A stretch of 64,000 nt of DNA from Martelella alba (GCF_006516955.1 NZ_VHLG01000004.1:391049-455048), one strand, 5' to 3'. Counted from the stretch's first letter, positions 1 through 9,815 are shown. Notes: a model not told the origin generated them from the sequence alone. A program made the numbers and translations.

Positions 1-2
1 AT

Positions 3-1481
3 GATTCGACCTGCGCACCGGAAGACGATGCTGCGGGCGAGTGCTTTGGCGGCGTTGCACGCCTGAAAACCGCAATCGACCAGACCAGAGCCGGTCTTTC
101 CGGGCAGAATGTCCTGCTTCTGGATGCAGGCGATCAGTTTCAGGGGTCGCTTTTTTACACCCAGTACAAATCCGGCCCGGTTGCCGAATTCATGAATGCC
201 ATGGGCTATGACGCCATGGCGATTGGAAACCACGAGTTCGACGATGGCCCGGAAGAACTGCTCAAGCTTATCGATGCCGTCGATTTTCCGATTATCTCAG
301 GAAACACCGTTCCGACGGACGACAGTATCCTGAAGGACAAATACAAGGGCTATGTCATCAAGGATATTGGCGGTGAGAAGGTCGCCATCGTTTCAGTTCT
401 CGCCACCGATACCGGCGAGACCTCGTCTCCCGGCCCGACAATCACCTTTGAAGACGATATCGCCTATCTGAAAAAAGCTGTCAGCGAAATTGAGGCCGAG
501 GGCGTCAACAAGATCATCCTTCTGTCGCATGTCGGCTATCCGCGCGATCAGGAAATTGCCGCGCAGGTCGATGGTATCGACGTCATCGTCGGCGGTCATT
601 CCCATACGCTTCTGTCGAACACTGACGACAAGGCCGCCGGCCCATACCCGACCAAGGTCACGAACCCGGCGGGCGTTGAGGTGCCAATCGTCACCGCCTA
701 TGCCTATTCGAAATATCTCGGCGACCTGAATGTCACCTTCGATGACAACGGCGTGGTTACTGCCGCATCCGGCGACCCTATACTGCTGGATGCGAGCTTC
801 CAACCGGATGAGGCAATCGCCGCGCGGGTCGAGGAGCTGAATGGCCCGCTCACCGAGATCAAGAAAAAGATCGTCGGCGAGGCGACAGCCGAAATCGTTG
901 GTGACCGCACTGTATGCCGCGCTGCCGAGTGCCCGATGGGCGATCTGGTTGCCGATGCCATGCTGGATCGCGTTGCCGATCAGGGGATCACCATAGCCAT
1001 CCAGAACGGCGGCGGCGTCAGGGCATCGATTGGCGCCGGCACCGTGACCATGGGTGACGTGCTGACGGTTCTGCCCTTCCAGAACACCATCGCCACATTC
1101 CAGCTCAAGGGGTCGGATGTCGTCGCAGCGCTCGAAAATGGCCTGTCCCAGATCGAAGACGGCGCCGGCCGTTATCCGCAAGTCTCGGGCCTGAACTACA
1201 CTTATGACTCCACCAAGGCACCGGGCAGCCGGATCGTCTCTGTCGAAGTCGATACCGATGGCGACGGCGATTTCAGCCCGATCGAGCCAGACACCGTTTA
1301 TGGCGTTGTCAGCAACAATTACATGCGCGCCGGTGGCGACGGATATTCGATTTTTGCCGAAAAGGGCATGAATGCCTATGACTTCGGCCCCAATCTCGAA
1401 GATGCCGTTGCAGCCTATATCGGCGCCAACAGCCCCTACACACCGGCGATTGATGGCCGGATCACGGATGTTTCCAAATAG
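3..1481 (+). CDS. 5'-nucleotidase / bifunctional metallophosphatase, 5' end outside the window
   Basis: Secreted-type nucleotidase that dephosphorylates nucleotides in the periplasm. The frame is open from base 3 and already inside the catalytic domain (GGVARL, then LLLDAGDQFQG), so the start, any signal peptide and the first metal motif lie upstream. Visible metallophosphatase motifs are GNHEFD, LLSHVGYPRD and VGGHSHT (metal ligands). The C-terminal substrate-binding domain shows NGGGVRASI and LPFQNTI, as in UshA/5'-nucleotidases. An acidic DTDGDGD loop near the C-terminus resembles a calcium site. The stop is followed 24 bases later by a terminator hairpin interrupted by a repeat element. 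The family is clear; the exact substrate is not. Confidence 0.9.
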   Translation, partial: DSTCAPEDDAAGECFGGVARLKTAIDQTRAGLSGQNVLLLDAGDQFQGSLFYTQYKSGPVAEFMNAMGYDAMAIGNHEFDDGPEELLKLIDAVDFPIISGNTVPTDDSILKDKYKGYVIKDIGGEKVAIVSVLATDTGETSSPGPTITFEDDIAYLKKAVSEIEAEGVNKIILLSHVGYPRDQEIAAQVDGIDVIVGGHSHTLLSNTDDKAAGPYPTKVTNPAGVEVPIVTAYAYSKYLGDLNVTFDDNGVVTAASGDPILLDASFQPDEAIAARVEELNGPLTEIKKKIVGEATAEIVGDRTVCRAAECPMGDLVADAMLDRVADQGITIAIQNGGGVRASIGAGTVTMGDVLTVLPFQNTIATFQLKGSDVVAALENGLSQIEDGAGRYPQVSGLNYTYDSTKAPGSRIVSVEVDTDGDGDFSPIEPDTVYGVVSNNYMRAGGDGYSIFAEKGMNAYDFGPNLEDAVAAYIGANSPYTPAIDGRITDVSK

Positions 1482-1505
1482 GCTGTTCGGTTGATGATTT
1501 TCAAA

Positions 1506-1533
1506 GGGCCCGGTTGCTGCTGCAGCCGGGCCC
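1506..1533 (+). terminator. terminator hairpin, proximal copy, of the 5'-nucleotidase gene
   Basis: The stem GGGCCCGG (1506-1513) pairs with CCGGGCCC (1526-1533), 24 bases after the stop codon. No T-run follows. The same 26-base core (1507-1532) recurs without change at 1746-1771, beyond the repeat element. Confidence 0.6.
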
Positions 1534-1541
1534 TCAGCTTG

Positions 1542-1736
1542 CCGACAAAGTCATTCAGCTTGTCTGTTTGGGGTGGAATAGCCATCGCCTCCGTCGTCAT
1601 CCCCGTGCTTGTCACGGGGATCCATACTCTTAAGAATTTGAATAAGCAGAGTCTTTCGCCGCACGGACGCGCGTCGGCTGGATGCCTGTGGACCAAGCAC
1701 AGGCATGACGTTAGAGAACGGGCTAGGGCTTGTCAG
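1542..1736 (-). repeat. RIME-like palindromic intergenic element, copy 1 (195 bp)
   Basis: Palindromic non-coding element closely matching, in inverse orientation, the one at 19218-19410, and more loosely the one at 32693-32880. Imperfect terminal inverted repeats are CCGACAAA (1542-1549) and CTTGTCAG (1729-1736). Inside are two long palindromes, one around CCCCGTGCTTGTCACGGGG and one around TGCCTGTG...CACAGGCA. The general form (intergenic, two large palindromes) recalls the RIME elements of rhizobia. It is flanked by two copies of the upstream gene's terminator hairpin. No protein is likely; short frames across it are chance. Confidence 0.8.
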
Positions 1737-1741
1737 AAATC

Positions 1742-1776
1742 AAAAGGCCCGGTTGCTGCTGCAGCCGGGCCTTTTT
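1742..1776 (+). terminator. rho-independent terminator, distal copy, of the 5'-nucleotidase gene
   Basis: Stem AAAAGGCCCGG / CCGGGCCTTTT followed by T residues. It repeats the 26-base core of the hairpin at 1506-1533 and carries the T-run the proximal copy lacks, as expected if the element split an original terminator. Confidence 0.8.
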
Positions 1777-1931
1777 CGTAGACGCCCGTTTTCAGGCATT
1801 TCAGAATAATCAGTCAAATCTGAATCTTGCCGATTGTTAACATTGTGATCACGATTCAGCTCTTGTCGAAACGCAAAACGAGGCCTATTTAGTTAATCAG
1901 TTGAACAATTTTAGCCGATATGGAGTCTGTC

Positions 1932-2120
1932 ATGATGAAACTGACCGCTTCGCTGGCTCTCGTTTCCTTCGTTGCTTCTGATGCTTTTGCCACCGAGATT
2001 GCCTCTAGAAACGCCAGCCTGATGCCAATTGAGAATGAAAGCAGCATCGTTGAAATGGCTGCCGAAAGCCCTGTTGCCGATGATGCCGTCGTAGCATTCG
2101 ACGCGGATATTATCGACTGA
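1932..2120 (+). CDS. short putative secreted peptide, function unknown
   Basis: A 62-residue frame starting MMKLTASLALVSF. It has a basic-then-hydrophobic leader and an alanine-containing cleavage-like site (DAFATE), so it looks like a signal peptide followed by a short acidic mature part of about 40 residues. The start at 1932 is chosen because GGAG lies six bases upstream; an in-frame ATG at 1920 has no such site. A terminator follows at about 2246. The gene stands alone between the nucleotidase terminator and hemH. I do not recognise a family. It could be a chance frame, although the ribosome site, leader and terminator favour a real gene. Confidence 0.45.
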   Translation: MMKLTASLALVSFVASDAFATEIASRNASLMPIENESSIVEMAAESPVADDAVVAFDADIID

Positions 2121-2245
2121 AGGCCCAGTTAACGCCCGTTCAAGCCCATCGCGCGATATTCCCCCTGCATCGCCTTTGGTTCAGGTGAACGGACGTCAAA
2201 GCCGGACAAGTTCTGACCTCCCCCCGCTTGTCCGAAAACACGAAG

Positions 2246-2271
2246 CCCGGCCCTCCCCTCGGCCGGGTTTT
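2246..2271 (+). terminator. rho-independent terminator after the short secreted peptide gene
   Basis: Stem CCCGGCC (2246-2252) / GGCCGGG (2261-2267) followed by TTTT. The rest of the 305-base gap 2121-2425 shows no gene and must hold the hemH promoter, which I cannot place with certainty. Confidence 0.7.
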
Positions 2272-2425
2272 GTGCATTTTCAGAGATGCCTTCTTCCGGC
2301 AATTTCAACCCGGGCCGATTGCCGCAGGAGGAAACCTTCGCCGCGACTTCAAGTAACGCTCCACCTTCCTATATAAGGGTGTACCAAGCCCGCTGCGCAT
2401 GCCGGGCCGACATCAGAGGAGCGTA

Positions 2426-3460
2426 ATGTCAGAGATCCATTCAGCCTGGCCGGACAATCACCCCACCGTCGCCTTTGGCAAGGTCGGTGTCCTTCTTGTC
2501 AATCTCGGTACGCCGGACGGAACCGATTACCGTTCTATGCGGCGCTATCTCGAAGAATTCCTCACCGACAAACGCGTGATCGAATGGCCGCGCTGGCTCT
2601 GGTACCCGATCCTCTATGGTATCGTGCTGTCACGCCGTCCCGGCAAAGTCGGCAAAGCCTATGAGACGATCTGGAACAAGGATCTGAACGAAAGCTATCT
2701 GAGGACCTATACACGCAACCAGGCCGAAAAACTGGCCGCCCATTTTGCCGACCGTCCGGCACTGGTCGTTGACTGGGCAATGCGCTATGGCACGCCTTCG
2801 ATCGCGGCCCGTCTTGACGCATTGAAGTCGGCCGGCTGCGAGAAAATCCTCGTCTTCCCGCTCTACCCGCAATATTCGGCCTCAACCACGGCCACCGTCA
2901 ACGACAAGGTTTTTGAGGCGCTTTTGAAGATGCGCTGGCAGCCGGCAATCCGGACCGTGCCGCCCTATCATGATGATCCCGCCTATATTGATGCGCTCGC
3001 CAATTCGGTGACGACCCATCTTGCCGGCCTCGACTGGGAGCCGGAGGTGATCCTCACCTCCTTCCATGGCATCCCGCAATCCTATTTCAAAAAAGGCGAT
3101 CCCTATCACTGCCACTGCCAGAAGACGGCCCGGCTGCTGCGCGAGAAACTCGGTCTTTCCAAGGAAAAACTGATGATCACCTTCCAGTCCCGCTTCGGGC
3201 CGGAAGAATGGTTGCAGCCCTATACAGACAAAACCGTCGAACGGCTGGCAAAGGAAGGCGTGAAGCGCATCGCGGTGATGAATCCGGGCTTCGTCTCCGA
3301 TTGCCTGGAAACGCTGGAAGAGATCGGCGAACAGGCGCGAGAAAGCTTTCTTGAACATGGCGGACAGAATTTCACCCATATTCCATGTCTGAACGACAGC
3401 CCGTCGGGAATGGGTGTGTTGTCAGCAGTTGTTCAACGTGAAATTGCCGGCTGGATCTGA
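2426..3460 (+). CDS. hemH: ferrochelatase
   Basis: Inserts ferrous iron into protoporphyrin IX, the last step of protohaem synthesis. The 344-residue product has the N-terminal [10 protein letters not shown] motif. The ferrochelatase signature [18 protein letters not shown], with the catalytic His near residue 213, is present, as are [10 protein letters not shown] and the C-terminal [14 protein letters not shown] segment. Length is normal for the family. The start at 2426 (MSEIHSAW) follows AGAGGAG at a good distance; an in-frame ATG at 2399 would add nine atypical residues. It is followed closely by the SPFH/NfeD pair, but no operon link can be shown. Confidence 0.96.
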   Translation: MSEIHSAWPDNHPTVAFGKVGVLLVNLGTPDGTDYRSMRRYLEEFLTDKRVIEWPRWLWYPILYGIVLSRRPGKVGKAYETIWNKDLNESYLRTYTRNQAEKLAAHFADRPALVVDWAMRYGTPSIAARLDALKSAGCEKILVFPLYPQYSASTTATVNDKVFEALLKMRWQPAIRTVPPYHDDPAYIDALANSVTTHLAGLDWEPEVILTSFHGIPQSYFKKGDPYHCHCQKTARLLREKLGLSKEKLMITFQSRFGPEEWLQPYTDKTVERLAKEGVKRIAVMNPGFVSDCLETLEEIGEQARESFLEHGGQNFTHIPCLNDSPSGMGVLSAVVQREIAGWI

Positions 3461-3513
3461 TATTATCGCCGCATTCGGGGAAAAGCCCGAACGGACTTCG
3501 AAAGGATAGCGAA

Positions 3514-4509
3514 ATGGCAGTGCTTACGGGCTTCTCCATCACCATCATCATCCTTGCCGTGCTCGTCATCCTGACGCTGGTCGCCGGAATCAAAACCGTG
3601 CCGCAGGGTTATGGTTACACGGTGGAGCGGTTCGGCCGCTACACGCGCACGCTGACGCCGGGCCTCAACCTGATCGTGCCGTTCATCGATCAGGTCGGTA
3701 AACGCATCAACATCATGGAACAAGTGCTTGATGTGCCGACCCAAGAGGTGATCACCAAGGACAATGCCAGCGTCGAAGCCGATGCGGTCGCCTTCTACCA
3801 GGTGCTCAACGCCGCCAAGGCCGCCTATCAGGTGGCCAATCTCGAGCTTGCCATCCTCAACCTCACCATGACCAATATCCGTTCGGTGATCGGTTCGATG
3901 GATCTTGACGAGATGCTATCCAACCGTGATGCCATCAATGAGCGGCTCTTGCGGGTTGTCGACAATGCGGTTGAACCCTGGGGCATCAAGGTCACCCGTA
4001 TCGAGATCAAGGATATCCAGCCACCGGCCGATCTGGTTGCCGCCATGGCACGCCAGATGAAGGCCGAACGTGACAAGCGCGCCCAGGTGCTTGAGGCTGA
4101 GGGACAGCGAAATGCCCAGATTCTGAAGGCCGAAGGTGCCAAGCAGGCCGCCATTCTTGAGGCCGAGGGCGAGCGTGAAGCGGCCTATCGCCAGGCTGAG
4201 GCACGTGAAAGACTGGCGGAGGCCGAGGCCAATGCAACGCGGGCCGTTTCCGACGCCATTTCCGGCGGCAATGTCGAGGCGATCAACTATTTCGTTGCGC
4301 AGAAATACACTGAGGCCATGGCCTCGATCGGCACGGCCAAAAATGCCAAGGTGGTGCTGATGCCAATGGAAGCCTCCTCGCTGATCGGTACACTGGGTGG
4401 TATTGGCGAAATTGCCCGCTCGGTTTTCGGCAAGGATGGTCTGGGCGGCAGCGACGAGCCCCGCCCGGTCCGCTCGACACCGTCCATCCGCAACGAACCG
4501 GAAAGCTGA
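3514..4509 (+). CDS. SPFH/stomatin-family membrane protein (QmcA-like)
   Basis: A 331-residue paraslipin-type protein. One N-terminal membrane helix (about residues 3-25) is followed by [31 protein letters not shown], typical of the SPFH domain, and then by a charged coiled coil (about 185-250) with repeated EAEG units. Such proteins form large membrane-attached oligomers and usually work with an NfeD-type partner, encoded here 11 bases downstream. AAAGGA precedes the ATG. The Pro/Arg-rich C-terminus is low in complexity. The family is clear; its exact cellular role is not settled. Confidence 0.9.
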   Translation: MAVLTGFSITIIILAVLVILTLVAGIKTVPQGYGYTVERFGRYTRTLTPGLNLIVPFIDQVGKRINIMEQVLDVPTQEVITKDNASVEADAVAFYQVLNAAKAAYQVANLELAILNLTMTNIRSVIGSMDLDEMLSNRDAINERLLRVVDNAVEPWGIKVTRIEIKDIQPPADLVAAMARQMKAERDKRAQVLEAEGQRNAQILKAEGAKQAAILEAEGEREAAYRQAEARERLAEAEANATRAVSDAISGGNVEAINYFVAQKYTEAMASIGTAKNAKVVLMPMEASSLIGTLGGIGEIARSVFGKDGLGGSDEPRPVRSTPSIRNEPES

Positions 4510-4520
4510 GGGGTTAAGCA

Positions 4521-4985
4521 ATGGAAGGGCTCATTGGCCTGCTCGATCCCTGGCTCTGGTGGATTGTCGGTCTCGTTCTGCTGATCGCCGAACTGTTGCT
4601 GCCGGGCGTTTTCCTGATGTGGATCGGTATCGCCGCGCTGGCACTCGGCATCCTGTCGCTGGCCTTTTCGTCCTTCGCGTTCTGGGTTTGGCAACTGCAG
4701 CTGTTTCTGTTCGCCGTCTTTTCGGTGCTGGCGATTCTCGGCGGCCGCAAGCTGCTTGCCAAGGGCGACGCACCGCCGGATGAACCTTATCTCAATCGCC
4801 GCACCGCCAGCCTTGTCGGCCGCAGCGGTGTACTGACGGAGGCAATCGAAGGCGGGCGCGGACGCATGCGCCTCGACGATACGGTCTGGATCGTCGAAGG
4901 CCCCGACCTGCCGGAAGGCACCCATGTCAGGGTCATCTCCGGTGAGGGTGAAAGACTATCGGTCGAACCGGGTCCAAAAATCTGA
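4521..4985 (+). CDS. NfeD-family membrane protein
   Basis: A 154-residue short NfeD protein. Three hydrophobic segments (about residues 10-30, 35-58 and 60-80) are followed by a soluble C-terminal OB-fold-like domain (LVGRSGVLTEAIEGGRGRMRLDDTVW...GTHVRVISGEGERLSVEP). NfeD proteins partner SPFH proteins, and the gene follows the SPFH gene with an 11-base gap containing GAGGGG, so the two are very probably co-transcribed. It converges on kdsD, with nine bases between the stop codons and no clear terminator. Confidence 0.9.
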   Translation: MEGLIGLLDPWLWWIVGLVLLIAELLLPGVFLMWIGIAALALGILSLAFSSFAFWVWQLQLFLFAVFSVLAILGGRKLLAKGDAPPDEPYLNRRTASLVGRSGVLTEAIEGGRGRMRLDDTVWIVEGPDLPEGTHVRVISGEGERLSVEPGPKI

Positions 4986-4993
4986 CGCTGGCT

Positions 4994-5989
4994 TCAGGCC
5001 GCGCCAATCTTGAGAAAATCGTGGAAATGGACGATGCCAACCGGGCGGTTGTCACCATTGACGACCATGAGCGCGGAGATATTGTGCTTGTGAATCAGCG
5101 CCAGCGCGCCGGACACCAGCATGTCCTGACGGACAACCTTCGGGTCCTTCGTCATGATATCGTCGATTTTCAGCGTGCTGACGTCACGCCACAGATTGCG
5201 CGCCAGGTCGCCATCGGTGACAATGCCGGCAAGCCTGCCAGCATCATCCACCGCACCAACACAGCCGAAACGTTTTTCCGACAGGACCATGACCGCCTCC
5301 GGCAGTGGTGTGCCGCACTTCACCAGCGGCATGGCGGTTCCGACATGCATGATATCGGCCACCTGGGACAAAAGCGCCCCCAGTTTGCCGCCGGGATGGT
5401 AGACCTTGAAATCACCGGCAGAAAAACCACGTGCTTCCAGAAGCGCGATCGCCAGAGCGTCGCCGATGGCGAGCTGCATTGTCGTTGATGTTGTCGGCGC
5501 CAACCCGTGCGGGCAGGCCTCTTCGGCTTTCGGCAGGGCCAGCAGGATATCGGCAGCGCGACCAAGCGTTGACTGAGCACCGGCGGTGATCGCAATCAGA
5601 GGAATGGCAAAGCGCCGGGTATAGGCCACAAGCGCCGACAATTCGCTGCTCTCGCCGCTCCAGGAAAGCGCCACAACCGCATCCTTTTGTGACACCATGC
5701 CGAGATCGCCGTGATTGGCCTCGGCCGGATGAACAAAGAAGGATGGTGTACCGGTGGAGGCGAAAGTGGCGGCGAGCTTGGAACCGATATGGCCGCTTTT
5801 GCCGACACCGGACACGACCACATGACCTTCAATCTGCTTGAGCATGGCAACGGCGCGGCCGAGCGGCGCGCCAAGTCCATTTTCAAGCGCGGCGGATACC
5901 GCTTCAAGTCCCTTGCGTTCAAAAGCAAGCGTTCTGAGCGCCGAGCGACCCGCCTCGGCCACCATCTGCGTATCTTCTTGTTCAACCAT
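4994..5989 (-). CDS. kdsD: D-arabinose-5-phosphate isomerase (KdsD/KpsF/GutQ family)
   Basis: Converts ribulose-5-phosphate to arabinose-5-phosphate, the first step of KDO synthesis for lipopolysaccharide. An N-terminal SIS sugar-isomerase domain (GVGKSGHIGSKLAATFASTGTPSFFVHPAEANHGDLG) is followed by two CBS domains in the C-terminal third (ADIMHVG..., DDIMTKDPKVV...). The start is uncertain: MVEQEDTQ (5989, 331 residues) fits the usual length, but in-frame ATGs also lie at 6013 and 5965 and none has a strong ribosome site. Confidence 0.93.
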   Translation of the reverse strand: MVEQEDTQMVAEAGRSALRTLAFERKGLEAVSAALENGLGAPLGRAVAMLKQIEGHVVVSGVGKSGHIGSKLAATFASTGTPSFFVHPAEANHGDLGMVSQKDAVVALSWSGESSELSALVAYTRRFAIPLIAITAGAQSTLGRAADILLALPKAEEACPHGLAPTTSTTMQLAIGDALAIALLEARGFSAGDFKVYHPGGKLGALLSQVADIMHVGTAMPLVKCGTPLPEAVMVLSEKRFGCVGAVDDAGRLAGIVTDGDLARNLWRDVSTLKIDDIMTKDPKVVRQDMLVSGALALIHKHNISALMVVNGDNRPVGIVHFHDFLKIGAA

Positions 5990-6070
5990 GGCTGTTGCTG
6001 TTAGCCCCTTCATTGCGTGCAGGCAACCGCTAATGAGCGCGCAAATTGTTCAAAATGCGAAACCGGAAGA

Positions 6071-6898
6071 TCAGATTTTCCGCTTCATCCAGTCGAGCGC
6101 AAGAACCGGCCAGGCCGCCTGGGTCCCGTCCAGTGCGCGAAGGGCAAAACCATGCGGCGCTTCGCCAAAAACATGGGCATCGACCGGCAGTTCCGCCTGC
6201 GTAGCCGTTGTCAGGAAATTCAACGCGTGCTGCAGCGGAACGGATCTGTCGTTCAGCGCATAGGCCAGAAAGACCGGCGTTTTCGGCCAGCCATGCGGCT
6301 CTCCGGCAATGCCGATGGGCCAGTCATCGTAAAAAGCCTGCTTCTCGGCCGGCGGATAATCCGGCTTGCCCGGCGGAAACTTGTGATCGCGATGATTGGC
6401 ATTCAGTGGCGCGTAGGCGATGATGGCACCAGCCGCCTTGAGCGTGTGATCCTGGCAGGCCATGACACCGGCGAGATGGCCACCCGATGACAGGCCGACA
6501 TGGAAAAGCGGCAGACCAGGCTCAGCCTTCACCAGATGATCGAGCGCCGAAAACCCGTCGCCAAGCGCGATATCCTTCGCATTGACCCCGCCCTGCCCGT
6601 CATCCTGACCCGGCAGGCGATGAATAAGGATATGAGCCTCAATTCGATTTGCCGCAAGCCAGAGCGCAACATCCGTTCCCTCCTTGTCATAGACAAGCTT
6701 GGTGTACCCACCGCCGCCATAGACAATCGCCCTGGCCAGCGGGCGTTCTACGGGAAAGGAATGAAGTTCGGCGCGGCTGACAGTGGCGAACTGACGATCG
6801 GGCCAGATGCCGGCAATCCGGTTTTCAACGCCTTCACTCAGGATCGTGACGACCGGTTGCGGCGGGATTTCGGGAAGCGAATTGACAGTTTCGGACAT
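6071..6898 (-). CDS. alpha/beta-hydrolase-fold esterase, substrate unknown
   Basis: A 275-residue hydrolase. The nucleophile elbow [10 protein letters not shown] (Gly-x-Ser-x-Gly) follows an YGGGGY oxyanion-type loop, and the C-terminal part has a plausible acid ([10 protein letters not shown]) and His (GEAPHGFAL), the layout of acetyl-esterase or prolyl-oligopeptidase-like enzymes. No signal peptide is seen, so it is probably cytoplasmic. The start MSETVN (6898) is preferred over an upstream ATG at 6958 because the intervening residues are atypical, but the ribosome site is weak. It lies on the same strand as galU, 72 bases away. No substrate can be assigned. Confidence 0.75.
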   Translation of the reverse strand: MSETVNSLPEIPPQPVVTILSEGVENRIAGIWPDRQFATVSRAELHSFPVERPLARAIVYGGGGYTKLVYDKEGTDVALWLAANRIEAHILIHRLPGQDDGQGGVNAKDIALGDGFSALDHLVKAEPGLPLFHVGLSSGGHLAGVMACQDHTLKAAGAIIAYAPLNANHRDHKFPPGKPDYPPAEKQAFYDDWPIGIAGEPHGWPKTPVFLAYALNDRSVPLQHALNFLTTATQAELPVDAHVFGEAPHGFALRALDGTQAAWPVLALDWMKRKI

Positions 6899-6970
6899 GG
6901 CACTTTTTTGAAAATGAAACGACGGCGCGAAATGCGCCGCCGGACTATAGCACCACAAAGGGATCGATGG

Positions 6971-7858
6971 CTATTTCAGCGCAGCGATCAACGCCTTCAA
7001 TTCGTTTTCAACCTTGGGACGGATATCCGGACGTTTCAGCGCCAGTGCGACATTGGCGATGATGAAACCTTCCTTCGAACCGCAGTCATAGGTCTGCCCA
7101 TCAAAAGCATAGCCGTAAAAGGCTTGATCCCTGGCAAGCTTCAGCATCCCGTCGGTGAGCTGGATCTCATTTCCAGCACCCCGCTCAAGTTTCGCGAGGA
7201 TCGGAAAAATTTCCGGCTGCAGAATGTAGCGGCCATTGATGAAATAGTTGGACGGCGCGGTTCCCGGTTCCGGTTTTTCAACCATTTCCGTGATCTTGAA
7301 GCCGCTGCCGACGCTCTCACCCACGCCGACGATGCCATATTTGTGAGCCTGGGCTGGATCGCATTCCTCTACCGAAATGACATTGCCACCGCTGACATTA
7401 TAGACGTCCATCATACCCTTGAGGCAGGGCACATCCGATGCCATGACCATGTCCGGCAGGATCAACGCGAAGGGCTCGGGACCAATGATTTCACGGGCAC
7501 ACCAAACGGCATGGCCAAGACCATGCGGCTCCTGCTGGCGGGTGAAGGTGGAGGTGCCGGCCTTGGGCAGCATGTCGGTGAGAAGGCTCAGCTCTGCCTT
7601 CTTGTTACGCGCCTTCAGCGTGGCTTCCAGCTCATACTGAATATCGAAATAGTCTTCGATGACATGCTTGTTGCGCCCCGTGACGAAAACGAAATGCTCA
7701 ATCCCCGCAGCAATGGCTTCATCGACCACATATTGAATGATCGGCTTGTCGACGACCGGAAGCATTTCCTTCGGCACGACCTTGGTCGCCGGCAAAAAAC
7801 GTGTCCCAAGCCCGGCTACAGGAAGAACGGCTTTACGCACCTTACGGAATTCAGACAA
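6971..7858 (-). CDS. galU: UTP-glucose-1-phosphate uridylyltransferase
   Basis: Makes UDP-glucose for exopolysaccharide, LPS and glycogen-related pathways. The 295-residue protein opens with [32 protein letters not shown], the nucleotidyltransferase GxGTRFLPxTK signature, followed by [13 protein letters not shown] and a downstream VEKPEPG motif. The start codon is TTG (7858-7856): GGAGG sits five bases upstream and the product begins MSEFRKVRK as expected, so the rare start looks genuine and may limit expression. Confidence 0.96.
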   Translation of the reverse strand: MSEFRKVRKAVLPVAGLGTRFLPATKVVPKEMLPVVDKPIIQYVVDEAIAAGIEHFVFVTGRNKHVIEDYFDIQYELEATLKARNKKAELSLLTDMLPKAGTSTFTRQQEPHGLGHAVWCAREIIGPEPFALILPDMVMASDVPCLKGMMDVYNVSGGNVISVEECDPAQAHKYGIVGVGESVGSGFKITEMVEKPEPGTAPSNYFINGRYILQPEIFPILAKLERGAGNEIQLTDGMLKLARDQAFYGYAFDGQTYDCGSKEGFIIANVALALKRPDIRPKVENELKALIAALK

Positions 7859-7982
7859 GTAAACCTCCAGTCAAATTATCAGCCTCAAGATATAAATATT
7901 CGTCGCCAATATACACATTTGATAACAAAATCAGAGCAATGGTGCAATCAGACCAGCCCAACTGAAACGATTAAATACAAAC

Positions 7983-8013
7983 GAAAACGGGAGTGGAAAG
8001 CTCCACCCCCGTT
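7983..8013 (-). terminator. rho-independent terminator of gltD
   Basis: A 12-base stem with one mismatch (AACGGGGGTGGA against TCCACTCCCGTT, minus strand) is followed by a TTTTCGTTT tail, just after the gltD stop. The AT-rich gap 7859-7982 lies between it and galU and should hold the galU promoter. Confidence 0.75.
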
Positions 8014-8022
8014 GAGATCTTA

Positions 8023-9477
8023 TTACCGTGGCAAAAGACTGGTGCCCATCAGCGTTTCATCGATGGCGCGCGCCGCCTGCCGCCCCTCCCGGATTGCCCA
8101 GACAACCAGGGACTGGCCGCGCCGGATGTCTCCTGCCGTCCAGAACTTGTCGACGGATGTCTTGTAGTCCGTGTCATTGGCAACGACATTGACCGAGCCG
8201 CGGCTGTCGGTGTTCAGCGTCAGGCGTCCTTCCAGTTCCGACAGGATGCCGGTCTTCAGGGGACCACGGAAGCCGATGGCGATGAAGGCGAGATCAGCCT
8301 TGATGACGAATTCGGTACCGGCGATCGGCTTGCGCTTTTCATCGACATGGCAGCACTTCACGCCCGTCAGCACACCTTCCTCACCGACAAATTCCAGCGT
8401 TGCGACCTGAAATTCGCGGATTGCACCTTCAGCCTGCGAAGACGAGGTGCGCATCTTGGTCGCCCAGAAGGGCCAGACGGCGAGCTTGTCTTCCTTCTCC
8501 GGCGGCTGCGGGCGGATATCGAGCTGGGTGACTTTGACAGCGCCCTGACGGAAGGCCGTGCCGACGCAGTCAGACGCCGTATCACCGCCGCCGACAACAA
8601 CGACATGCTTGCCGCCAGCCAGGATCGGTTCGGACGGCCAGCCGGTTGATTCAATGTTTTCCCGGCCAACGCGACGGTTCTGCTGCACCAGATAGGGCAT
8701 GGCATCATGCACGCCATGCAGCTCTTCGCCGCCAATGCCCGATGCGCGCGGCGTTTCCGAACCGCCGCAATAAAGAACGGCATCATAATCGGCAAGCAGC
8801 TGCTCGACCTTGACGTCTACGCCGACATTGACACCGCAGCGGAAGGTGACGCCTTCGCCCTTCATCTGCTCGACACGGCGATCGATGAAGTTCTTCTCCA
8901 TCTTGAAGTCGGGAATGCCATAGCGCAGCAGACCGCCGGGCTTGGATTCGCGCTCATAGACATCGACATCGTGACCGGCGCGGCCAAGCTGCTGTGCCGC
9001 TGCCATGCCGGCGGGGCCGGAACCGATGACGGCAACCTTCCTGCCGGTCTTGACCGTCGCCGGACGCGGCACAATGTAGCCAAGCTCATAGGCCTTGTCG
9101 GCAATCGCCTGTTCAACCGTCTTGATCGACACCGGAATGTCTTCCAGATTCAGCGTGCAGGCTTCCTCGCAGGGCGCCGGACAGACGCGGCCGGTAAATT
9201 CCGGGAAGTTGTTGGTCGAATGGAGATTGGCGATCGCCTCTTTCCAGTTGCCATTATAGACCAGATCGTTCCAGTCCGGGATCTGGTTGTGAACCGGGCA
9301 GCCGGTCGGACCATGGCAATAGGGAATGCCGCAATCCATGCAGCGGGCTGCCTGTTTCTGCACTTCCGGATCCGACATCGGAATGGTGAATTCGCGAAAA
9401 TGGCGAATGCGGTCGGAAGCCGGCTGATACTTCGCGGTCTGCCGGTCGATTTCCAGAAATCCTGTTACCTTGCCCAT
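8023..9477 (-). CDS. gltD: glutamate synthase (NADPH) small subunit
   Basis: Flavoprotein subunit that passes electrons from NADPH to GltB, where glutamine and 2-oxoglutarate become two glutamates. At 484 residues it has the N-terminal iron-sulfur cysteine clusters ([16 protein letters not shown] and [12 protein letters not shown]). A FAD-binding [18 protein letters not shown]ossmann motif and a second nucleotide site ([12 protein letters not shown]) follow. AGGAG lies five bases before the ATG. It follows a YbjQ-family gene by 14 bases and gltB beyond that, all in one direction, suggesting one transcript that ends at the hairpin near 8000. Confidence 0.97.
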   Translation of the reverse strand: MGKVTGFLEIDRQTAKYQPASDRIRHFREFTIPMSDPEVQKQAARCMDCGIPYCHGPTGCPVHNQIPDWNDLVYNGNWKEAIANLHSTNNFPEFTGRVCPAPCEEACTLNLEDIPVSIKTVEQAIADKAYELGYIVPRPATVKTGRKVAVIGSGPAGMAAAQQLGRAGHDVDVYERESKPGGLLRYGIPDFKMEKNFIDRRVEQMKGEGVTFRCGVNVGVDVKVEQLLADYDAVLYCGGSETPRASGIGGEELHGVHDAMPYLVQQNRRVGRENIESTGWPSEPILAGGKHVVVVGGGDTASDCVGTAFRQGAVKVTQLDIRPQPPEKEDKLAVWPFWATKMRTSSSQAEGAIREFQVATLEFVGEEGVLTGVKCCHVDEKRKPIAGTEFVIKADLAFIAIGFRGPLKTGILSELEGRLTLNTDSRGSVNVVANDTDYKTSVDKFWTAGDIRRGQSLVVWAIREGRQAARAIDETLMGTSLLPR

Positions 9478-9491
9478 CTCTGCTCCTGCAG

Positions 9492-9815
9492 CTATTCAAT
9501 CACAACGGCCGTACCCGAGGCCGAAACCATCAACATCGCACCGTTGCCGGAATCGATGTTCTCATAATCAATATCCACGCCGACAACTGCATTGCCGCCC
9601 AGCTTTTCAGCTTCACGCTGAAGCTCGGCAAAGGCGATCTCGCGTGCCTCGCGCAGCGACTTTTCATAAGCGCCTGAACGCCCGCCAACAATATCGCGGA
9701 TGCCAGCCATGAAATCACGGAAGATGTTGGCGCCGAGGATTGCCTCACCCGTAACCACGCCCTTATAGGCGCGGATGGTCTTTCCCTCGACCGACGGTGT
9801 CGTCGTCATCAGCAT
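9492..9815 (-). CDS. YbjQ/UPF0145-family protein lying between gltB and gltD
   Basis: A 107-residue protein with the YbjQ pattern: [31 protein letters not shown] at the start, [36 protein letters not shown] in the middle and a short C-terminal strand. Such proteins form ring-like oligomers with a dodecin/flotillin-like fold; their role is unknown and the old label heavy-metal-binding is weakly supported. It sits 218 bases after gltB and 14 bases before gltD on the same strand, so it is probably expressed with them. Confidence 0.88.
   Translation of the reverse strand: MLMTTTPSVEGKTIRAYKGVVTGEAILGANIFRDFMAGIRDIVGGRSGAYEKSLREAREIAFAELQREAEKLGGNAVVGVDIDYENIDSGNGAMLMVSASGTAVVIE

Noticed and set aside
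1491..1781. Short frames over the repeat element, also at 19261-19443 and 19337-19744
   Set aside because: They translate the palindromic repeats and appear only because the repeat is open by chance in both orientations.
6500..8167. A 555-residue plus-strand open frame running over the hydrolase, galU and the gltD end
   Set aside because: It crosses three real minus-strand features including a terminator, and has no domain signature.
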